A stretch of DNA of 48,816 nt from JAFGGG01 sp964638895. Lineage in GTDB: Bacteria; Spirochaetota; Spirochaetia; SZUA-6; RPPD01. Location: contig CAZWYY010000026.1 in the NCBI GenBank assembly GCA_964638895.1, positions 1-48,816 on the forward strand. The letters are read 5' to 3'. Of this stretch, positions 1 through 7,969 are shown piece by piece. The translations under genes and the position numbers were made by a program. Position 1 is the first letter of the stretch; each line of letters starts with the position of its first letter. The notes beneath the pieces are model-generated. The model was not told the origin of the DNA and made no database searches. It was given only the letters and a program-made list of their open reading frames with translations.

Positions 1-1176
1 CGAACACTGACAGCCTGGCTGCACACGGGAGCACTTTACCTGGTGTATGTTTTATTGGGCATGTACCTGGCTTCCATGGGACCAACCATAAATGACCTTT
101 CGGCCCAAAATGGGGTTGATGTGGAATATTTCAGTTACATCTATATTATCCGCACCCTCGGAGCGCTTGCCGGTTCCCTGTTCGGCGCCCGCTTTTTTGA
201 CCGTATCTCGGCTAAGGCCCTTCTTATAAGTATGCTGGCGTCGTGTGTTCTATTTTTTATCGGTATTCCGCTGTTTTCACAATTCCTGATAACCGCCGGT
301 ATTTTCCTGATTTTGGGATTCTCTTACAGCGTGCTTAATGCCGGCGGAAACATCATAATCACCCGTGTTCACGGACCGGGCTCCGCTCCTTTTTTAAGCG
401 GCCTTCATTTTTCTTTCGGAATCGGCGCCTCTCTTATTCCGCTTATCATCGCCCGGATCCGCCTAAGCACCGGCACGGCCGTCTATGCCTACTGGTTCAT
501 AGCCGCCGTCGCGCTGCTTGTAGCCCTGTTCATAGGCATACTGCCCGCCCCTCCTACGGGGAAAGGCCATGTAACCCATATTCACCGGCATACCCCTTGG
601 TCTTTTCTAGCGGTGGGGGTTCTTTTCTTTTTCTTCTTTGTAGGCGTGGAGATCGCGTTTGGAGCCTGGATATATAATTACGCCCTTTTTCGAGGGGTTG
701 CGGATGAGGAGTCGGCCGCGTATCTTACCTCGCTTTTTTATGGAGTGTATACGGCGACCCGCTTTGCGGTAATCCCTTTTGCGGCGAAAATCGACATTAA
801 AAAACTGTTGCTCGTGTTCCAAGGCGGGGCTCTATTAACATTTCTTATGCTTTTGTGCTCACCGGACCTGCCCTGGCTGATTTTCGGCGCCACAGCCTTC
901 ACGGGATTCTTCCTGGCGCCCGTGGTTCCGCTTACCCTGGGGCTTATCGGCATAAAATCCGGGCTTACTGGTAAAATCACCGGTTTCCTGCAGGTGGGTA
1001 TGGTGTTGGGAGGCGCGTTTTTTGCCTGGATAATAGGCCGGTTACTTACACCCGCCACTCATATTACTTTCCCGCTTATCTTGGGCATGAGTATGGCCGC
1101 GGCCCTAAGCCTAGGGATTGTGCTGGCCGGATTCAAAGAGAGACCCCGGGCACCCCGAAAAAAATTCAATGTTTAA
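1..1176 (+). CDS. MFS transporter, 5'-truncated by window edge
   Basis: Integral membrane permease of the major facilitator superfamily. The reading frame is open from base 1, with residues such as TAWLHTGALYLVY before the first possible start (GTG at 43), so the true start probably lies upstream and the first membrane helix is partly missing. About 11-12 hydrophobic helices can be seen. The short charged turn GARFFDRIS after the second visible helix fits the MFS loop 2-3 signature, and a His-rich central loop (VTHIHRHTPW) separates the two six-helix halves. The whole resembles the sugar/fucose-permease-like MFS branch, but the substrate cannot be read from sequence. The stop codon directly abuts the promoter of the next gene. 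Confidence 0.85.
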   Translation, partial: RTLTAWLHTGALYLVYVLLGMYLASMGPTINDLSAQNGVDVEYFSYIYIIRTLGALAGSLFGARFFDRISAKALLISMLASCVLFFIGIPLFSQFLITAGIFLILGFSYSVLNAGGNIIITRVHGPGSAPFLSGLHFSFGIGASLIPLIIARIRLSTGTAVYAYWFIAAVALLVALFIGILPAPPTGKGHVTHIHRHTPWSFLAVGVLFFFFFVGVEIAFGAWIYNYALFRGVADEESAAYLTSLFYGVYTATRFAVIPFAAKIDIKKLLLVFQGGALLTFLMLLCSPDLPWLIFGATAFTGFFLAPVVPLTLGLIGIKSGLTGKITGFLQVGMVLGGAFFAWIIGRLLTPATHITFPLILGMSMAAALSLGIVLAGFKERPRAPRKKFNV

Positions 1177-1205
1177 TTGACACAGTGATATATGTATGAT
1201 ATACT
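1177..1205 (+). promoter_or_regulatory. Strong extended -10 promoter for the RRM gene
   Basis: TTGACA at 1177-1182, a 17-bp spacer, and TATACT at 1200-1205 preceded by the extended -10 dinucleotide TG at 1197-1198. This is close to the sigma-70 consensus. The -35 box starts one base after the stop codon of the upstream permease. Transcription should start near 1212, giving a leader of roughly 190 nt before the RRM start codon. Confidence 0.8.
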
Positions 1206-1399
1206 TCAAGTACTGTATAATAAATACAGGTTGGTCTTTTTAATCTTTAGCACCGTGTTTTACGATTACCGCTATTAAACTGCACTTCCTAAAAACACTG
1301 CGAAGCGAATGATGATTCTTCAAGAACAGAAGGTTAAAAATGATACCCAAGTTTTATCGTTGATAAACTTTTTATTACAATTTTTAAGGAAAGAAATGT
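1206..1399 (+). promoter_or_regulatory. Long AU-rich leader of the RRM mRNA with hairpin
   Basis: There is no gene here; it is the predicted 5' untranslated region of the RNA-binding-protein mRNA. A hairpin can be drawn near its end: AAGTTTTATC at 1349-1358, loop GTT, and GATAAACTT at 1362-1370 (one bulged base), followed by a U-rich stretch and then the ribosome-binding site AAGGA at 1386-1390. Long structured leaders are known for cold-shock mRNAs; that this one is temperature- or protein-responsive is inference. Confidence 0.45.
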
Positions 1400-1678
1400 A
1401 TGTCAAAGAAAATCTATGTCGGTAATATGAACTACAATACTACCGAAACCCAGCTTCAGGATCTGTTTGCCCAGCACGGCACCGTTGTGAGTGTGAATAT
1501 CGTAAGAGATCGTTACACCAACAGGCCGAAAGGCTTTGCCTTTGTTGAAATGGAAGAGGCTGATGCCGCACAGGCGGCCATTACCGCTCTGAACAACAAA
1601 GAGCTGGACGGTCGTGAGCTGCGGGTAAGTGAGGCCCAGGCCAAAAAGCCCAGACAAAACAGCTATAACAATTATTAA
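1400..1678 (+). CDS. RRM-domain RNA-binding protein (cold-shock type)
   Basis: A 92-aa single RNA-recognition-motif protein. RNP2 is IYVGNM (residues 5-10) and RNP1 is KGFAFVEM (44-51), with the aromatic residues that stack on RNA. A short basic, polar tail (KKPRQNSYNNY) follows the fold. Bacterial single-RRM proteins of this size (cyanobacterial Rbp and spirochaetal relatives) are cytoplasmic RNA-binding proteins, often cold-induced. It has its own strong promoter and long leader upstream and a terminator downstream, so it is monocistronic. AAGGA lies 9 bases before the ATG. Confidence 0.93.
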   Translation: MSKKIYVGNMNYNTTETQLQDLFAQHGTVVSVNIVRDRYTNRPKGFAFVEMEEADAAQAAITALNNKELDGRELRVSEAQAKKPRQNSYNNY

Positions 1679-1694
1679 TATGAGCTTTTGAACC

Positions 1695-1733
1695 AAAAAG
1701 GGCTGTCCGAAAAAAAGGGCCGCCCTTTTTTTT
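1695..1733 (+). terminator. Rho-independent terminator after RRM gene
   Basis: AAAAAGGGC (1695-1703) pairs with GCCCTTTTT (1722-1730), and the T run continues to 1733. A shorter alternative GGGC/GCCC pairing exists inside it. Its position argues against a deoC start upstream of 1751. Confidence 0.75.
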
Positions 1734-1750
1734 ATTCAGAGGAGCGATCC

Positions 1751-2437
1751 ATGGAACTAAACTACCAGGAGATTGCCCGGATGATCGACCACTCACTGCT
1801 TGACCCGGGCCTGACGGATAGGGCGCTTGAGGAGGGGTGTAATCTCGCCGTTCGATATAATGTGGCCGGTGTATGCGTGATGCCGTTCTTTGTGAAACAG
1901 GCCTGCCGGATTCTTGAGGGAACAACGGTCATACCCGGCACTACGGTGGGCTTTCCCCATGGTGTGCAGACAACCGCCGTGAAGGTACAGGAAGCCGAAC
2001 AGGCCCTGCTGCAGGGTGTCCATGAACTGGATATGGTGGTAAATATCAGCAAGGTCTTAAGCGCGGATTGGGACTATATACGGCGGGAAATTGAGGCCGT
2101 ACTCGATACCGCCCACGGCGCCGGCGGTAAACTCAAGGTTATCTTTGAAAACTGTTATTTGAACGATGAACAGAAGATAGCCTTGTGCCGTATATGCGGG
2201 GAGTTGGGCACGGACTGGATAAAAACTTCTACCGGTTACGGTCAGGGCGGGGCCACCCTGCATGATGTAAGCCTGATGCGTAAACACTCACTCCCCCAGG
2301 TCCGGATTAAGGCCGCGGGGGGCATTCGCACACTGGACCGTCTGTTGGAAATGCGGGACGCAGGAGCCACAAGAATCGGCGCCAGCCGCACACAAGACAT
2401 ACTGGATGAGCTCCGGCAGCGCCTGGGCGAAAGCTAA
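1751..2437 (+). CDS. deoC: Deoxyribose-phosphate aldolase
   Basis: Class I aldolase that cleaves 2-deoxy-D-ribose 5-phosphate to glyceraldehyde 3-phosphate and acetaldehyde in deoxynucleoside catabolism; cytoplasmic TIM barrel. The 228-aa protein has the family motifs: ELDMVVN with Asp94, the Schiff-base Lys158 in KTSTGYG, and the second active-site Lys187 in KAAGGIR. Length is normal for bacterial DeoC. The frame is open further upstream to 1688, but that extension would run through the RRM terminator. ATG 1751 has AGAGGAG a few bases before it, so it was chosen. No other nucleoside-salvage gene is adjacent. Confidence 0.95.
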   Translation: MELNYQEIARMIDHSLLDPGLTDRALEEGCNLAVRYNVAGVCVMPFFVKQACRILEGTTVIPGTTVGFPHGVQTTAVKVQEAEQALLQGVHELDMVVNISKVLSADWDYIRREIEAVLDTAHGAGGKLKVIFENCYLNDEQKIALCRICGELGTDWIKTSTGYGQGGATLHDVSLMRKHSLPQVRIKAAGGIRTLDRLLEMRDAGATRIGASRTQDILDELRQRLGES

Positions 2438-2522
2438 CGGTCCGCCCGCCGCGGTCGGCCGTGATCCAAGGCCGCGCGTCCCTACTTCCCGCCGGCGCGT
2501 TCCTTTTCCCCTCGCCGCGGCC
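2438..2522. other. GC-rich convergent intergenic spacer
   Basis: Spacer between the 3' ends of deoC (+) and an MFS gene (-). It is rich in CCG/CGCC runs; no convincing hairpin with a T tract was seen on either strand. Confidence 0.4.
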
Positions 2523-3803
2523 CTATTTCCCACCACCGTGTTCCGGGGCAAAACGCGGATCTTTTACCATGAACAAAAATCCGCAGAGCGAGACCACGGC
2601 ACTTAAAATCCCAATGGCAAAAAGTCCGTTGTAGTCCAAGAGCCCGGCGGAAAGAATTATCCCGCCCGCCAGGGGCATCACACCGAAAAGCGTGGCAGAC
2701 ACGGTTGTGGAAATGGCCGAATATCGTATGCGGTCCTTCTCATCCCCGAATTCGGTGATAAATACCTGCGAGGCGTTCAAACGCGCATTGGTTGTGACTC
2801 CTACGAGCAGGAAGATAATAAAGAATGTAAAGTTCGTCGGCCAGAACAGCGCCAGGGCCACGGATAGGAGTGTGGTCGCGGCTCCTATCTGCAGAACCCT
2901 CAAATTCCCCGCCTTGTCTCCTATAAAGCCCAATAATAAACCGGAGCCCAAGAAACTGAGATTCAGTAAAAAAGTATAAAATACAACCGTACTGTCATTT
3001 ATACCCAGGCGCTCAAGCGCGTAATAGGTAAAGAAGGCGGCACCACACTCCGAAATACTTAGTACGATCTGGGTGCCAAGAAAGCGTACAAAGTTTTTAT
3101 CCCTTCTTAGAATCACCAGCAGAGAGGAAAAATAATGCGTAAAGGGTTTCCTGGGAACAACCGGTGAAACCGTTGTTTCCCTGATAAGCAGAAAACAGAC
3201 AAAAGAAACCGAAAGGAAAAAGAAACCGGAAAAAAAGCTTAAGCGGTAATTTCCGGGGAAATCATACGAGCTCAGAAAATAATCGATCAACAGGGGGAAA
3301 AAAATGCCCCCGGTTCCGGCGATGAGGGCGCGCAGGGCGTTTGTTCTGGCGCGGAAAGTGACGGGAATGGTTTTGGCGCTGAAGTCCAGCCAGGCGGGCG
3401 TACCCACCCCTCCGAAAAATGCAAAACCGAAATAAAAAAATAAGACCAGGGCCACGGTGACATACGGGCCGCATGGTTCCAGCAAAAAGGTGCAGAGGGC
3501 CATGAACAGGATACATATACGCTGGAAAAACCCGAATATCCCCACAAATTTTTTGCGCAAGATATGTCTTTCGGCCATACGGGTTGTCACCAGCCCGGGT
3601 AGGTTAAAACCGATAAGTAACAGGGCGGGAATGAGGCTTACGATAAACGGGGAATTGTAGAGTTGTTTTATGAAGGCAACCATGATGGTTAATTGATGAA
3701 AAAACACCATGGCCATCATGAAAATACCGCTGTCAAGGGATTGAAAAATGATGTTATGCCTGACAAGACGTTTATCCGTCATCATCCGTTTGCCGCGCAC
3801 CAT
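2523..3803 (-). CDS. MFS transporter
   Basis: About 426 aa with roughly 12 hydrophobic segments, typical of MFS permeases. The cytoplasmic loop 2-3 region reads TTRMAERHILRKK. The fold is closest to the unassigned MFS-1 group common in spirochaetes; the substrate is unknown. The start is uncertain: TTG 3830, ATG 3803 and ATG 3785 are all in frame and none has a strong ribosome-binding site. ATG 3803 is a compromise. The gene is divergent from the GH94 phosphorylase, so the two share a short control region. Confidence 0.8.
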   Translation of the reverse strand: MVRGKRMMTDKRLVRHNIIFQSLDSGIFMMAMVFFHQLTIMVAFIKQLYNSPFIVSLIPALLLIGFNLPGLVTTRMAERHILRKKFVGIFGFFQRICILFMALCTFLLEPCGPYVTVALVLFFYFGFAFFGGVGTPAWLDFSAKTIPVTFRARTNALRALIAGTGGIFFPLLIDYFLSSYDFPGNYRLSFFSGFFFLSVSFVCFLLIRETTVSPVVPRKPFTHYFSSLLVILRRDKNFVRFLGTQIVLSISECGAAFFTYYALERLGINDSTVVFYTFLLNLSFLGSGLLLGFIGDKAGNLRVLQIGAATTLLSVALALFWPTNFTFFIIFLLVGVTTNARLNASQVFITEFGDEKDRIRYSAISTTVSATLFGVMPLAGGIILSAGLLDYNGLFAIGILSAVVSLCGFLFMVKDPRFAPEHGGGK

Positions 3804-3859
3804 GATCCCGGCAAACCGGTAAAAAGTCAAGCTAAAACCCGCTTACAACTGATAATTAA

Positions 3860-3888
3860 TTGACAGATCGGATTATTATCCCTATGAT
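3860..3888 (+). promoter_or_regulatory. Consensus promoter directly before the GH94 gene
   Basis: TTGACA at 3860-3865, a 17-bp spacer, and TATGAT at 3883-3888. A start about 7 bases after the -10 box would fall at 3895-3896, only two or three bases before the ATG at 3898. No Shine-Dalgarno sequence fits between them. Confidence 0.7.
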
Positions 3889-3897
3889 GTAGAGTAT

Positions 3898-6858
3898 ATG
3901 GATATGCAAAAAATCACAGCCCGGAAAATTACCGCTGATCCGTTCCAAACGGCAACCGTACTATTCAGCCAGGTGTTGAAGCGGCACACGGTGAATGACG
4001 CGCTTTTTACCGATGCGACGTTTACAAGCGTGATTGCGCTTGCGGGCCTTGGCATGCGCATCCCCTGCGTAAACGATCTTTTTCGGGAGCGGGAAGCCGG
4101 GATGCTCCTGTCCGCGCTTATCCGGGACCGGAGTTCGCTGCTGCTTATACAGGAAGACCATACGTTCTTCCTGTATAAAACAGGCCGGCAGGGGACATTA
4201 ACCCAGGTGCCCGTAAGCGACTCTCTGCGGCAGTCGATACTGAAATCCATTCATTTTCTGACCAACGGGGCAGGATATGTAAACGAGCGGGGGGAGCACT
4301 GTATGGATCTTACGGCGCCGGACCCGGGACCCCATTTCGGAGTAAATTTACTATTGGGAAACCGCCTGGATTTTAAACAACCCATTCACACCACACCCAA
4401 AAGCGTGGTGGACAAACTGGGCGGGGGGAGTTTCAGATCACACGCCTTTACCCAGGTATTGGCCATGCGCTGGGACATGCGGCAGGAAGAAAACGGTTTT
4501 CCTGCCAACAGGCAGTTTTATCTGCTTGAGGACGGTGAACTTATTTTTTATTCCCGGCAACCGCAGGCACCCGCCGTGGAGTCGGCCTGGTGCCGGCACG
4601 CGCAAAATTACACCCAGATAACCTATAAAACACACTGCGGTTTGGAGGTAACCCGTACCATCATGCTCCTGGCCCAAACCCCGGGACTGCCGATTGCAAC
4701 CGAGGTCCAGCGAATTGCCGTAAAAAATCACGGTACAAAAAGCAGAAACCTGCGCCTGGTGTATACAGGTATGTTCGCCACCCTTGCGCCGCATGCCTTA
4801 TGGGAAGACGTAGTTTACTCCAATATTATTATGCAGGGCGGAATAATAAAAAACACGGACGGTGCGGTCTTAGCCGTAACACCCGATTACTATCCCCAAA
4901 ACCTGCGGTCCGATCTGCTTTTCCACAGCACGCTCACCTACGCTGAAGCCGGCGCCCGTTTCCCCATGGAGTTCTGTACGGACTATAATGATTTTGTGGG
5001 AAACGGCTCTCTCTACCATCCCGCTCATCTCAACCGCCTTGCCTGCGGCCTGGCACGCAAGGGACCCGGATTTTTTGCCCTGGCCCTGCCGTGTACGGTC
5101 GAGGCCGGCCAGACCCAATACATCGACAACTTTACCGGACTGGTCTCCGCCGTGGATAATCCAGGGTTTACCGAGGATTCACTGCCTGCTGAAATCAATG
5201 CGCTGTTGCGGGAGTTCCGGAGGCCCGCAGTTTTTGACGAGCACTTTGCGAAAAACCGGCGTTTTTTAACGGCATACCGGGGATTTTTACGCGTTATCTC
5301 GCCCGACAAGGCCTATGAGTCGTATGTAAACCACAATCTGCCCTTCCAGGTGTTGTATCAGACCTTTGTTTCCCGGTCTTTTTCCCTTACCCAAAAGGGT
5401 TACAGGGAACTGGGATTTCGCGAGATCCAGGACGTATTTGCCTCCATGTATTATTTTTTTGCCATGGGCAGGGAGCAGTTTGTCCGCCAGGTTTTACTTA
5501 CCTGGTGCGAGAATGTGTATAAGTTCGGGTATACAAATCACAACTTTTTTTGGAAAGGCAAGGAACCGGGACGCTGGAGCGATGACGGTCTTTGGCTCGT
5601 GCAGGCCGTGTACCGCTATACCGAACTCTGCGGTAATACGGACTTTCTGCAAACTCACTGTATCATGGCCGGAACGGACGCTGTACGCCCGGTCTACCAG
5701 ACCCTGAAACAAATTATTCGCTATTCATACGAAATTTCCGTGGGTAAACATGGTTTGCCGCTTATCGATTACGCGGACTGGAACGACTGCCTTAAGGTTG
5801 ACAGCGATTACCTAAGCGGCCGGGAAAAAGAAAAACTATACATTGAAGATCCCGCGCGCCTGAGGGAAACCCTGTCCACATACACCGAGAGCGTGATGAA
5901 CGCCTTTCTCTTAAAAACAGCTATTGACGAGCTTAAGTGCCTGGCCGCGCAGCAGGGAATACGGGAGGACGCGGAGCTGTATGCTTCTCAATCCTTGGAG
6001 TTATCCGCTAAAATCCAGGAACACGCCTGGAAAAAGGATTTTTTCGCCAGGCTGCTCTTTAACCGCTATCAGGACCGTAGTTTTTTATTCCTGGGTGCGG
6101 CGGGTGACGGCCTGTCCCTGGACCAAAACATAGACGGTTCTTATTATCTTAACTCGTTCACCTGGTCGGTATTATCCGGCTGCGCCGGCGATCGTCAGAT
6201 AGAAACAATGCTTAACTGTGTTGATACCCATCTGAAAACCCCCTATGGCTATAAACTCTGTACGGAGGTGGATTTAAACAAAATTTCACCGCGTACGGCA
6301 GCAGGCCACTATTTTCACGGAGACAGGGAAAACGCGGGTATTTTCAAGCACGCCTCCATGATGGCTGTAAGCGCCATGTTTAAGGCGGCCAAACAGGTTG
6401 GGGATACAAAACTGGCCGGCCGTTTGGCGGCAGACGGGTACTGGATGCTGGAAAAAGTGCTGCCCTATCACACCATGTCCGACCCCTATGAACTAAAGGG
6501 CAATCCCCGTTTCTGTACCCAGTACATCAACAGCCGAACCGGCGAGCACATCGGTCCTTTACTCAGCGGCACCGCCACCTGGCTGGCGCTTTCCGTGTTT
6601 GAAACCCTTGGTATTGAGTTCGGCCAAAACGGACTGGTCTGTGATCCCATCCTCAAGCAGGAGGAGGAGCTGGCTGAATACGAATTAAAAACAAAGGAAG
6701 CCACATATACAATAAGCATAAAAAAGCCAAAGGGGTTTTGCCGTTATAAGGATCAAAAGCCTGTAATTACACTGGACGGTAAAAAAAATGAGAATAATAT
6801 ATTCCCGCTTTTCAAAGACAACCGTACCCATAGCATCATAATGGATTTTAGAATATAA
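3898..6858 (+). CDS. GH94-family glycoside phosphorylase (cellodextrin/laminaribiose-type)
   Basis: Predicted cytoplasmic inverting phosphorylase that cleaves a beta-glucoside with phosphate to glucose 1-phosphate and a shortened acceptor. The protein is 986 aa, about the length of known cellodextrin phosphorylases. An N-terminal region (about 1-140) is followed by a beta-sandwich region (LDFKQPIHTT, QEENGFPANRQFYLLEDG) and an (alpha/alpha)6 barrel with GRWSDDGLWLV (about 558-567) and DWNDCL (627-632). By family analogy Asp630 is the general acid. There is no signal peptide. Specificity (beta-1,4 versus beta-1,3) cannot be settled; nearby GH16 enzymes make laminari- or mixed-linkage oligosaccharides plausible. 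A diguanylate cyclase follows 15 bp later, probably in the same transcript. The start at 3898 sits nearly on the predicted transcription start; ATG 3904 is an alternative. Confidence 0.85.
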   Translation: MDMQKITARKITADPFQTATVLFSQVLKRHTVNDALFTDATFTSVIALAGLGMRIPCVNDLFREREAGMLLSALIRDRSSLLLIQEDHTFFLYKTGRQGTLTQVPVSDSLRQSILKSIHFLTNGAGYVNERGEHCMDLTAPDPGPHFGVNLLLGNRLDFKQPIHTTPKSVVDKLGGGSFRSHAFTQVLAMRWDMRQEENGFPANRQFYLLEDGELIFYSRQPQAPAVESAWCRHAQNYTQITYKTHCGLEVTRTIMLLAQTPGLPIATEVQRIAVKNHGTKSRNLRLVYTGMFATLAPHALWEDVVYSNIIMQGGIIKNTDGAVLAVTPDYYPQNLRSDLLFHSTLTYAEAGARFPMEFCTDYNDFVGNGSLYHPAHLNRLACGLARKGPGFFALALPCTVEAGQTQYIDNFTGLVSAVDNPGFTEDSLPAEINALLREFRRPAVFDEHFAKNRRFLTAYRGFLRVISPDKAYESYVNHNLPFQVLYQTFVSRSFSLTQKGYRELGFREIQDVFASMYYFFAMGREQFVRQVLLTWCENVYKFGYTNHNFFWKGKEPGRWSDDGLWLVQAVYRYTELCGNTDFLQTHCIMAGTDAVRPVYQTLKQIIRYSYEISVGKHGLPLIDYADWNDCLKVDSDYLSGREKEKLYIEDPARLRETLSTYTESVMNAFLLKTAIDELKCLAAQQGIREDAELYASQSLELSAKIQEHAWKKDFFARLLFNRYQDRSFLFLGAAGDGLSLDQNIDGSYYLNSFTWSVLSGCAGDRQIETMLNCVDTHLKTPYGYKLCTEVDLNKISPRTAAGHYFHGDRENAGIFKHASMMAVSAMFKAAKQVGDTKLAGRLAADGYWMLEKVLPYHTMSDPYELKGNPRFCTQYINSRTGEHIGPLLSGTATWLALSVFETLGIEFGQNGLVCDPILKQEEELAEYELKTKEATYTISIKKPKGFCRYKDQKPVITLDGKKNENNIFPLFKDNRTHSIIMDFRI

Positions 6859-6873
6859 TCAGGTATTGGTAAA

Positions 6874-7932
6874 ATGGCAAAATATCATTTATACAGACCG
6901 TCAAGAATACTGTTTCTGATCCTCCTCGTTGTTCTGCTGTTTTTTGTATTCAACGGATTTTATATCTATCTTGTATACAATGACACCAAAATCAACACCA
7001 TCATCACCGACCTGTTCTCCCAGCTCAGGGTAAGTATCGAAAAGGCGGGTTCCATGGAACTGCTGGATGCAAACGCGGACGCGGTAATAGTCCGTGTCAA
7101 CGGACTTTTCGATACACTTGAGTCCACGCTGGACGGGATCTCACCGCTCAACCAGAATGAAGATACGGCCCTGCAGCTTGATGAGCTTAGTCAGACCTGG
7201 AAGCAGCTGCGTGACGCCTTGGAAGCATACCGGATCAGGAAGTCCGATTCCCTCCACGCAAACATAATCGATCTGACCGAAAGCTGCGAGGTTTTAATCG
7301 ATAATTTATTCTCCGGCACCCAGGGGGCGATGGATACGCAGGAACAGATTCTCCTTACCACCATGCTGATTTTTATCGGCATCAACCTCTTTCTGATCGG
7401 GCTTATAGCGTTGATTGTAAACTGGTACATAAAAGGCAAACTGGAGTACATGGCAACCTACGACCAGCTCACGGTACTTTTCAACAGGTACGCGTACCGT
7501 GATATTCTGGAAAAGGAAATAGCGCAGGCGGTACGCAACCGCAGCAGTCTCACCCTGATTCTTTTCGATATCGACCATTTCAAGCATATAAACGACACAC
7601 ACGGACATGATACCGGCGACCAGGTCCTGAAGTTCGTGGCCGAGACAGTCAACTCCTGCATACGAAAAAGCGATTTTTTGTTTCGCATCGGGGGTGAAGA
7701 GTTCGCCATTATCGCGGCCAACACCAGCGTGGAGCATGCCGTGGTTCTGGCTGAAAAAATAAGGCAAACCGTTGCCGAGCTGAAGTACCAGGATGATTGC
7801 CCCGTTACCTTGAGTTTCGGTGTGGCGGAACTGAGCCAGGGCGAGGGAGTGGATGAGTTATTCCGTAGGGCGGACGCCGCGCAGTACAAGGCCAAGAACG
7901 CCGGGCGGAACAGGGTGGAAACCTATTCATGA
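6874..7932 (+). CDS. Membrane-bound diguanylate cyclase (GGDEF)
   Basis: Makes cyclic di-GMP from two GTP. The 352-aa protein has membrane helices at about 10-35 and 160-187 flanking a roughly 125-residue extracytoplasmic sensor region that looks alpha-helical, then a GGDEF domain (about 192-350). The signature is GGEEF (273-277). An intact inhibitory I-site RKSD (264-267) lies five residues before it, so product feedback inhibition is expected. The gene starts 15 bp after the GH94 phosphorylase and probably shares its transcript. What the sensor region detects is unknown. Confidence 0.92.
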   Translation: MAKYHLYRPSRILFLILLVVLLFFVFNGFYIYLVYNDTKINTIITDLFSQLRVSIEKAGSMELLDANADAVIVRVNGLFDTLESTLDGISPLNQNEDTALQLDELSQTWKQLRDALEAYRIRKSDSLHANIIDLTESCEVLIDNLFSGTQGAMDTQEQILLTTMLIFIGINLFLIGLIALIVNWYIKGKLEYMATYDQLTVLFNRYAYRDILEKEIAQAVRNRSSLTLILFDIDHFKHINDTHGHDTGDQVLKFVAETVNSCIRKSDFLFRIGGEEFAIIAANTSVEHAVVLAEKIRQTVAELKYQDDCPVTLSFGVAELSQGEGVDELFRRADAAQYKAKNAGRNRVETYS

Positions 7933-7933
7933 A

Positions 7934-7961
7934 AAAGGGGCCGCCTTAGCGGGCGGCCCTA
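7934..7961 (-). terminator. Hairpin terminator between convergent genes
   Basis: GGGCCGCC and GGCGGCCC arms around the loop TTAGC (about 7937-7960). Read on the minus strand the stem is followed by a T run (CCCCTTTTTC), so it best serves the ATPase gene ending at 7970. On the plus strand the stem follows the GGDEF stop but lacks a T tract. Confidence 0.7.
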
Positions 7962-7969
7962 ACGTTACA

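Noticed and set aside
1688..1750. N-terminal extension of deoC from 1688
   Set aside because: It would translate the RRM terminator and has no ribosome-binding site; ATG 1751 has one and begins the conserved domain.
3831..3897. LacI-type operator before the GH94 gene
   Set aside because: No sequence near the 14-bp consensus is present, so the phosphorylase is not placed in the LacI regulon despite the related function.
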